Made by a program: the position numbers and the translations under genes
The notes under the pieces: generated by a model
Told to the model about the DNA's origin: nothing
Seen by the model: the letters and a program-made list of their open reading frames with translations, nothing else
The model's database searches: none
Source: Flavobacteriales bacterium UBA7519
GTDB taxonomy: Bacteria; Bacteroidota; Bacteroidia; Flavobacteriales; Weeksellaceae
DNA length: 18,805 bases
NCBI GenBank assembly: GCA_002476905.1
Contig: DLND01000077.1
Span: 26,133-44,937 of the forward strand
Reading direction: 5' to 3'
Part shown: piece by piece, positions 13,814-18,805 of the stretch
Position numbering within the stretch: position 1 is the stretch's first letter
Layout of the letters: every line of letters starts with the position of its first letter

Positions 13814-15004
13814 TTATTTATTAATTGCAGCAACTCCTGGAAGTTCTAAACCTTCCAAACTTTCCAACATTGCTCCTCCTCCAGTAGAAACATAACTTAC
13901 TTTATCAGAATAACCGAATTGTTTTACAAAGGCAACACTGTCACCTCCCCCAACTAATGAGAAAGCTCCTAATTTTGTCGCTTCTGCAATACTTTCACCT
14001 AAAGCTATAGTTCCAGCAGCAAAATTTGACATTTCAAAAACGCCGATTGGTCCATTCCAAAGAATCGTTTTAGAATTTAATAGAACATCATTGAAAATTT
14101 CTCTAGACCTTGGACCAGCATCTAGACCTTGCCAATCTTCAGGAATTTCCATTATACTGCATTCTTTTCTATTGGCGTCATTATTGAAATCATCAGCAAT
14201 AATTACATCTGTTGGAAGATATACTTCTACATTATGTTGCTTAGCTTTTTCTAAAATTTCTAAAGCTAAAGATAATTTATCATCCTCTACAATTGATTTT
14301 CCTATTTTTCCACCAAGAGCCTTTATAAAAGTAAACGACATCCCACCTCCAATGATAAGGTTATCAACTGCAGGAAGAATATTTTCTATAATTGTAATTT
14401 TTGTCGAAACTTTAGAACCTCCAAGTATTGCAGTTACAGGCCTTTCTCCAGATTTAAGAACTCTATCAATCGCTATTAGTTCTTTTTCCATTAGTAAACC
14501 GAAAAACTTAGTAGAAGGAAAGAATTGAGCAATTACAGCCGTGGAAGCGTGTGCTCTGTGGGCAGTTCCAAATGCATCATTAACATAAGCATCACCTAAT
14601 TTTGAAAGTTGCTTAGCAAAAGATTCATCACCTTTTTCTTCTTCACTATGAAAACGTAGATTTTCTAATAATAAGATTTCTCCTGGTTTAAGTTGTGCAG
14701 CCGCTTGCTCTGCCTTCTCTCCTACCGATTCTTCTACAAACTTAACCTCTTGACCAAGAACTTTAGAAACTTCGCTTAAAATGTGTTTTAGAGAATATTT
14801 ATCAATCACTTCTCCCTTTGGTCTACCGAGATGTGTCATCAATATCACAGAACCGCCGTCAGCCAAAATCTTATCTACAGTTGGTTTTACAGCTGTTATC
14901 CTTGTATTATCCGTTACTTTCAGATTTTCATCCTGCGGAACATTGAAATCAACTCTTACTAAAGCTTTTTTGTTTTTAAAATCGAAATCCTTTATTGTTT
15001 TCAT
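13814..15004 (-). CDS. pgk: Phosphoglycerate kinase
   Basis: Phosphoglycerate kinase transfers phosphate between 1,3-bisphosphoglycerate and ADP in glycolysis. The 396-residue length is typical. Motifs in order are RVDFNVP (17-23), MTHLGRPKG for substrate binding, [13 protein letters not shown], the [10 protein letters not shown] segment, [21 protein letters not shown], and the nucleotide-site STGGGAMLE (373-381). The start [20 protein letters not shown] agrees with the family. It is transcribed leftward away from the candidate replication origin. The -7 box CAAATTTA (15064-15071, reading TAAATTTG on minus) lies 60 bases upstream. Confidence 0.97.
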   Translation of the reverse strand: MKTIKDFDFKNKKALVRVDFNVPQDENLKVTDNTRITAVKPTVDKILADGGSVILMTHLGRPKGEVIDKYSLKHILSEVSKVLGQEVKFVEESVGEKAEQAAAQLKPGEILLLENLRFHSEEEKGDESFAKQLSKLGDAYVNDAFGTAHRAHASTAVIAQFFPSTKFFGLLMEKELIAIDRVLKSGERPVTAILGGSKVSTKITIIENILPAVDNLIIGGGMSFTFIKALGGKIGKSIVEDDKLSLALEILEKAKQHNVEVYLPTDVIIADDFNNDANRKECSIMEIPEDWQGLDAGPRSREIFNDVLLNSKTILWNGPIGVFEMSNFAAGTIALGESIAEATKLGAFSLVGGGDSVAFVKQFGYSDKVSYVSTGGGAMLESLEGLELPGVAAINK

Positions 15005-15063
15005 TAAATTATAATTTTAGATTTTTAATGAGACATGAGAATAATTCACCTCTCTTTGTTTCA

Positions 15064-15071
15064 CAAATTTA
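15064..15071 (-). promoter_or_regulatory. -7 promoter box for pgk
   Basis: On the minus strand this reads TAAATTTG, matching TAnnTTTG. No properly spaced TTG -33 box is visible. The leader to the pgk start would be about 50 bases. It lies inside the candidate origin region. Confidence 0.4.
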
Positions 15072-15467
15072 AAACTTATTCTCTCCTTTTGAAAATTTTC
15101 TTCTCAAAAGAAATCCACAAACTTATTTTACAGGCATAAACATTTTCTTTTTCTTTTTTAAAAAATAATATTGTAGTCTATTGTTGTAGTGTGGGATTAT
15201 GCGGAAAAATAAAAAGTTATTATTTCATCACAGGAAATGTGGATTAATGAATATGTTTTTAACATTAATTAACTATTGATTATCACATCATTATGAATGT
15301 TACCAACAAATGTTTATAAATATATTTTAATCAGAATATTCAAAACCATTCTGGGGATAATTGAAATAATTATGACAGAAAACTTTTTCAAAAAATTGAG
15401 TTTAAAATTTGGAAGTGGTTTTCATTAATGAAAATAAGTATTTGAAAAAAGAAATACTTGGCAAAAG

Positions 15468-15476
15468 TTATCCACA
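15468..15476 (+). other. Perfect DnaA box
   Basis: TTATCCACA is the consensus high-affinity DnaA box. It sits directly left of the tandem 9-mer and the AT-rich tract. Confidence 0.75.
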
Positions 15477-15479
15477 GGT

Positions 15480-15498
15480 TTTCTAACAGTTTCTAACA
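15480..15498. repeat. Tandem 9-mer next to the DnaA box
   Basis: TTTCTAACA occurs at 15480-15488 and 15490-15498, a 10-base period, between the DnaA box and the AT-rich tract. Position and spacing suggest a role in origin unwinding. Confidence 0.5.
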
Positions 15499-15500
15499 AT

Positions 15501-15610
15501 ATATTATCTTATAATCAATAATATTAAAAATTGTTTGTTTAATATATATTATAATAAATATTTTATTGATATATAAATACTTGTTACTAAATATTATTAT
15601 TAATTATATT
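15501..15610. other. AT-rich tract, candidate DNA unwinding element
   Basis: I count eight G or C in these 110 bases, far below even this AT-rich genome. It begins two bases after the tandem 9-mer. This is the expected position for the duplex unwinding element. Confidence 0.55.
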
Positions 15611-15677
15611 AAAATACCATACCAACACTTACAAAATATGTAGTAATTTTATAGTGAATAATATAAAATCTAATCGA

Positions 15678-15695
15678 AATCGCAAATAAGCGATT
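15678..15695. repeat. Inverted repeat upstream of rpiB
   Basis: AATCGC (15678-15683) and GCGATT (15690-15695) surround AAATAA, 35 bases before the rpiB start. No T tract follows, so it may be a leader hairpin or a binding site rather than a terminator. Confidence 0.35.
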
Positions 15696-15729
15696 CCACT
15701 TTACAATAAAAAGCAATAAGAAAATAAAA

Positions 15730-16161
15730 ATGAAAAAGATAGCAATAGCAGCGGACCACGCAGGTTTTGAGTATAAAGAACTGATAAAAAAATACTTAGA
15801 AGGAAAGGTTGAAATCAAAGATTATGGAACCTACTCTAGTGATTCTGTAGATTACCCAGATTTTGTACATCCTACAGCTACTTCTATAGAAAATGGAGAA
15901 AACGATTTAGGAATCTTGATTTGTGGAAGCGGAAACGGAGTTCAAATCACTGCTAATAAGCATCAGAAAATCCGTTGCGCATTGTGTTGGATGCCAGAAA
16001 TTGCAACATTAGCAAGACAACACAACGATGCGAATATAATTTCGATTCCAGCGAGATTCATTTCAAAGGAATTAGCTTTCGAGATTGTAGATAAGTTTCT
16101 GAATACAGATTTCGAAGGTGGAAGACACCAAAACAGAGTTGATAAAATAGCATTTTGCTAA
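15730..16161 (+). CDS. rpiB: Ribose-5-phosphate isomerase B
   Basis: RpiB interconverts ribose 5-phosphate and ribulose 5-phosphate in the pentose phosphate pathway. The 143-residue length is normal for the RpiB/LacAB family. Visible are AADHAGFEYK (7-16, substrate Asp9-His10), VDYPDF, the catalytic Cys65 in GILICGSGNG, and His98 in ARQHNDANII, the residue that opens the sugar ring. The start MKKIAIAADHAG is the family start. It is transcribed rightward from the candidate origin and ends in a strong terminator. LacA/LacB are alternatives by fold, but a single gene without a partner favours RpiB. Confidence 0.95.
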   Translation: MKKIAIAADHAGFEYKELIKKYLEGKVEIKDYGTYSSDSVDYPDFVHPTATSIENGENDLGILICGSGNGVQITANKHQKIRCALCWMPEIATLARQHNDANIISIPARFISKELAFEIVDKFLNTDFEGGRHQNRVDKIAFC

Positions 16162-16169
16162 AGCAATAA

Positions 16170-16204
16170 AAGGCCTGAAGTGACACAACTTCAGGCTTTA
16201 TTTT
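16170..16204 (+). terminator. Rho-independent terminator behind rpiB
   Basis: GCCTGAAGT (16173-16181) pairs with ACTTCAGGC (16188-16196) around a 6-base loop, extended by A/T pairs, then TTTATTTT. Confidence 0.88.
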
Positions 16205-16212
16205 AAAAGTTA

Positions 16213-16250
16213 TATCTTTGCAACGCATTTCACAGAGAAAGTTCTTTCTC
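16213..16250 (+). promoter_or_regulatory. -7 promoter box with adjacent palindrome, upstream of the AlbA_2 gene
   Basis: TATCTTTG (16213-16220) matches TAnnTTTG, without a clear -33 box. Fifteen bases on, GAGAAAG (16235-16241) and CTTTCTC (16244-16250) form a perfect dyad around TT, just inside the predicted transcript start. Such a placement suits an operator bound by a dimeric regulator, possibly the product of the next gene. The leader to 16342 is over 100 bases long. Confidence 0.4.
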
Positions 16251-16341
16251 ACGAAACCATAAAATTAATACAAAGGTTTCCAAAACTCCCCTATTTTATT
16301 TTATCTTTATTAACTAAAATTATAAAACTAATTTTTTTTCT

Positions 16342-18003
16342 ATGACTGAAAATGAATTATATCTTTTCCTGAAGAAAAATTTTCCTAAAGAAGATGAGAA
16401 ATGTGAATGGAAAGAATTCAAAAATTTAAAACATTCTGTTTCTGGTCGTTTAGGAGAAGATGTTATTTCCTATATCTCAGGAATTTCTAATTCAGGTGGT
16501 GGAAATCTTGTGATTGGAATTGAAGATGGTACTTTAAATATTGTGGGAATAAAAAATTTTCAGGACTACAATATTGATAATATTAAATTCAGAGTTTTGG
16601 GTAATTTAACGCATTTTGATTCTGATAATTTTGAAGTTGAAGAAATAATAACTTCTGATACAAACAAGACTATTTGGATTTTCAAAATTCCAAAACATCC
16701 TTTTAGACAATGTGTTTTTGCTCATAAAAAAGCTTGGCAAAGAATTGGTGAGCATCTTATTGAAATTAGAGAGGAAAGAAAAGATGCGATTATTTACGAA
16801 AATTTAGTAACTGAAGATTGGTCAAAAGAAATTATTGAAGAGGCTACAATTGAAGATTTAGATGGAAATGCCATTATAAAAGCAAGACAAGAATTTATTA
16901 AAAGAAATCCAAAATATATTGCTGATATTGATTCTTGGGATAATGCTAAATTTCTAAATAAAGCTAAGTTAATTATAAAAGGAAAGATTACCAGAACTTG
17001 TTTTATTCTTTTAGGTAAAGAGGAAGAAGAACATTTTTTAGATTCTGCAGTTAAGATACGTTGGAATCTTAAGACTGTTGATAATCAAGATAAAGATTTT
17101 GAAATCTTCTCTATTCCGCTAATACTTTCAGTAGATGAAATTTACAAAAAAATTAGAAACCTTAAATATAGATATTTGAGAGAAGGAACTTTATTTCCAG
17201 ATGAAGTTTTAAGATATGACCCATTTGTAATAAGAGAACCTCTGAATAATGCAATTGCACATCAAGACTATTATAAAAAATCCCGTATCAATGTTGTAGA
17301 ATTTGAAGATGACCATTTAGTTTTTTCTAATTATGGAACATTTTTACCTAGTTCGGTTGAGGATGTTGTTTTAAAAGATACGCCAGAAGAATCTTATAGA
17401 AATCCCTTTCTTGTTGAAGCAATGAGAAATCTTGGTATGATTGAAACACAAGGAGGGGGAATTAGAAAAGTTTTTAATTTTCAAAAACAAAGATTTTTTC
17501 CTCTACCGGAATTTGATTTATCTGAAGGAAAAGTAAAAGTGACAATAATTGGAAAAGTAATTAATGAAGATTTTGCTAAAATTCTAATTAAAAATCCAGA
17601 AATTACTTTGGAGGATACTCTAATATTGGACAAGGTTCAGAAGAAAAAAAATCTTTCTGATAATGAGTTCAGTTATCTTAAAAAGAAAAAATTTATTGAG
17701 GGAAGAAGGGGAAGTAACTATTTATCTTTTAATGTTATTGAACCAACTGAAAACAAAGAACTTTTGGCTGAATACATTCATAATAGGGGATTAGATGATA
17801 AACATTTTAAAGAATTAATATTAGAATTTATATCCAAATCAGGAAAAGCCAAAAGAAGAGATATAGACAATCTTATTATTCCTAAATTATCTCCAGTTCT
17901 TACAGATTCAAAGAAAAAAAATAAAGTAACAAATCTTCTTACTTATTTAAGAATGGAAGGTAAAATTAAAAGTTTACCTGGATATCTTTGGGAGAAAAAT
18001 TAA
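16342..18003 (+). CDS. AlbA_2 (Schlafen-type) domain protein with GHKL-like ATPase C-terminal region
   Basis: The 553-residue protein has an N-terminal AlbA_2/Schlafen-core domain (about 20-135): the acidic patch CEWKEFK (Glu22, Glu25) and VISYISGISNSGGGNLVIGI (residues 41-60). At about 290-390 it matches the HATPase_c_4 region found in RecG-like regulators: REPLNNAIAHQDY (from residue 298), LVFSNYGTF, and the glycine loop IETQGGGIRKVF near 368. Residues about 410-475 and 485-553 look like two winged-helix segments. Proteins of this build (COG2865-like) are called transcriptional regulators or ATP-binding proteins; some AlbA_2 proteins act in phage defence. The gene is visibly AT-richer than rnr and stands between two core genes, so it may be acquired. 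Its exact role is unknown. Confidence 0.82.
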   Translation: MTENELYLFLKKNFPKEDEKCEWKEFKNLKHSVSGRLGEDVISYISGISNSGGGNLVIGIEDGTLNIVGIKNFQDYNIDNIKFRVLGNLTHFDSDNFEVEEIITSDTNKTIWIFKIPKHPFRQCVFAHKKAWQRIGEHLIEIREERKDAIIYENLVTEDWSKEIIEEATIEDLDGNAIIKARQEFIKRNPKYIADIDSWDNAKFLNKAKLIIKGKITRTCFILLGKEEEEHFLDSAVKIRWNLKTVDNQDKDFEIFSIPLILSVDEIYKKIRNLKYRYLREGTLFPDEVLRYDPFVIREPLNNAIAHQDYYKKSRINVVEFEDDHLVFSNYGTFLPSSVEDVVLKDTPEESYRNPFLVEAMRNLGMIETQGGGIRKVFNFQKQRFFPLPEFDLSEGKVKVTIIGKVINEDFAKILIKNPEITLEDTLILDKVQKKKNLSDNEFSYLKKKKFIEGRRGSNYLSFNVIEPTENKELLAEYIHNRGLDDKHFKELILEFISKSGKAKRRDIDNLIIPKLSPVLTDSKKKNKVTNLLTYLRMEGKIKSLPGYLWEKN

Positions 18004-18052
18004 AAGCTTTTAAACACTTTTTAAATACTTTTAAAAGCTTTTTAAACACTTT
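18002..18052. repeat. Helically phased A/T repeat between the AlbA_2 gene and rnr
   Basis: AAAAGCTTTT occurs at 18002-18011 and 18033-18042, each followed by TAAACACTTT or AAACACTTT. A related AAATACTTTT lies between. Units of 10-11 bases with A runs and T runs are therefore in phase with the helix. The palindromic AAAAGCTTTT copies could also pair as a weak terminator for the AlbA_2 gene. It fills nearly all of the 56-base gap before rnr. Confidence 0.55.
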
Positions 18053-18059
18053 AAATTAA

Positions 18060-18805
18060 ATGAAAAACAAAAAACATACATCTCATAAAAACGAACAGAA
18101 ACTTCAGGATATTGGAAGAAAAATTCTGCGTTTTATGAATCAGAAAACTTCCAAAATCTACAATTATAAACAGATTGCGGAAGGTATAGATTATAAGAAT
18201 CCAAGACAAAGAGAGCTTGTGATTCAGGCACTTCACAGACTTTTAGCAACTCAGAAAATCAAAGAAACCGAGAAAGGAAAATATATTGTCAATCTCAATA
18301 TAGAAGGAACTTTGACAGGTGTTATAGATTTTAACCAATCTGGAAATGCTTATGTAAAAGTTGAAGGAATCAATGATGATATCTTCGTACATCAGAAAAA
18401 TGTAAAAGATGCTTTGCAAGGCGACAAAGTCCTGATTGTCACTTACAATTTCAAGGGTAAAAAGTTGGAAGGTTCTGTAGTAGAAGTTCTGGAACGAGCA
18501 AAAGAGGTTTTTGTCGGAACTTTTCAGAAAATTGCAGAAAAAGATTTTGGGTTTGTGGTTTTGGATAAGAAAAAATTAAATACCGATATTTTCATTTCCA
18601 AAAATCATTTTAATGGAGCAGAAGATGGCGATAAAGTCATCGTAAAAATGTTGGAATGGAAACCGGGAAGCAAAAATCCGGAAGGCGAAATCACAACAGT
18701 TCTTGGTGCGCCAGGCGACCACGAAACCGAGATTCATTCTATTTTGGCTGAATATGGTTTGCCATACAATTTCCCGCCAGAAGTGGAACACGATGCCGAT
18801 AAAAT
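18060..18805 (+). CDS. rnr: Ribonuclease R, N-terminal part, truncated by window edge
   Basis: RNase R is a processive 3'-5' exoribonuclease that degrades structured RNA, including rRNA and mRNA stems. The frame runs open from ATG 18060 to the edge, 248 codons and two bases. Residues about 12-75 form the N-terminal winged helix (KLQDIGRKILRFMNQKTSKI and following). Residues about 82-140 are the first cold-shock OB domain (EGTLTGVIDFNQSGNAYVKV ... DDIFVHQKNVKDALQGDKV). A second cold-shock domain begins near 158 (VFVGTFQKIAEKDFGFVV). The last part, GAPGDHETEIHSILAEYGLP, is the usual lead-in to the RNB catalytic domain, which lies beyond the window. The start follows the phased A/T repeat directly. 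Confidence 0.93.
   Translation, partial: MKNKKHTSHKNEQKLQDIGRKILRFMNQKTSKIYNYKQIAEGIDYKNPRQRELVIQALHRLLATQKIKETEKGKYIVNLNIEGTLTGVIDFNQSGNAYVKVEGINDDIFVHQKNVKDALQGDKVLIVTYNFKGKKLEGSVVEVLERAKEVFVGTFQKIAEKDFGFVVLDKKKLNTDIFISKNHFNGAEDGDKVIVKMLEWKPGSKNPEGEITTVLGAPGDHETEIHSILAEYGLPYNFPPEVEHDADK

Larger units (their letters stand above)
15005..15729. other. oriC: Candidate chromosomal replication origin (oriC)
   Basis: This 725-base gap lies between divergent pgk and rpiB and contains no credible gene. It has a perfect DnaA box TTATCCACA (15468-15476, plus). Near matches are TAATCCACA (15246-15238, minus), TTATCCCCA (15360-15352, minus) and AAATCCACA (15111-15119, plus). A tandem 9-mer follows the perfect box, then an extremely AT-rich tract. 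The order DnaA box then AT-rich tract is that of an origin with its unwinding element. Two parS sites lie 2.8 and 4.7 kb to the left, and flanking genes are transcribed away from it. Absence of dnaA nearby is not disqualifying, but the call is inferential. Confidence 0.62.

Noticed and set aside
15280..15288. TTATCACAT as a further DnaA box
   Set aside because: Four of nine positions differ from the consensus TTATCCACA.
15609..15818. Minus-strand frame of 69 codons at the right end of the candidate origin
   Set aside because: It overlaps the start of rpiB and its composition merely reflects AT-rich DNA.
16205..16341. Possible tRNA or small RNA behind the TATCTTTG box
   Set aside because: No cloverleaf or other conserved RNA structure could be drawn; only the short GAGAAAG/CTTTCTC dyad is present.

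Overview
The window looks like chromosomal DNA from an AT-rich member of the Flavobacteriia, most likely the Chryseobacterium group (Weeksellaceae). The reasons are the fused MurF-alanine racemase, several TAnnTTTG-type -7 promoter boxes, A-rich start regions with little Shine-Dalgarno signal, and the protein sequences themselves. The genus is an inference; no search was run.

Left part, 1-4078, all minus strand. A conserved gene of unknown function abuts rsmI (16S rRNA 2'-O-methyltransferase), followed by a six-segment HdeD-type membrane protein. Then comes fabG (fatty-acid synthesis) with its own promoter and terminator, and finally a lutA/ykgE-like lactate-utilisation gene that runs off the left edge and carries an in-frame amber codon at codon 38.

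Middle part, 4079-13592, plus strand. Thymidine kinase (tdk) is followed by a compact run spaced only 3-5 bases apart: an HTH antitoxin and a ParE/RelE-type toxin, then murF-alr, an outer-membrane patatin phospholipase with a C-terminal barrel, and ybeY. The toxin-antitoxin pair sits directly at the head of the essential cell-wall gene. After ybeY comes a structured intergenic element, then mnmG (tRNA modification) flanked on both sides by a ParB-binding parS site of canonical sequence, then a SAM methyltransferase.

Right part, 13593-18805. pgk (minus) and rpiB (plus) diverge from a 725-base gene-free, very AT-rich region. That region has one perfect DnaA box, three weaker ones, a tandem 9-mer and a 110-base stretch with only eight G or C. 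With the parS pair 3-5 kb away this makes a good candidate for the chromosomal replication origin. To its right lie rpiB with a terminator, an accessory-looking AlbA_2/ATPase gene with a palindrome at its promoter and A/T-phased repeats at its end, and the 5' part of rnr (RNase R), cut by the window edge.

The most notable observations are the candidate oriC with the two parS sites around mnmG, the toxin-antitoxin pair fused transcriptionally to murF-alr, and the nonsense-disrupted lutA. No tRNA, rRNA, CRISPR array or insertion sequence was seen.
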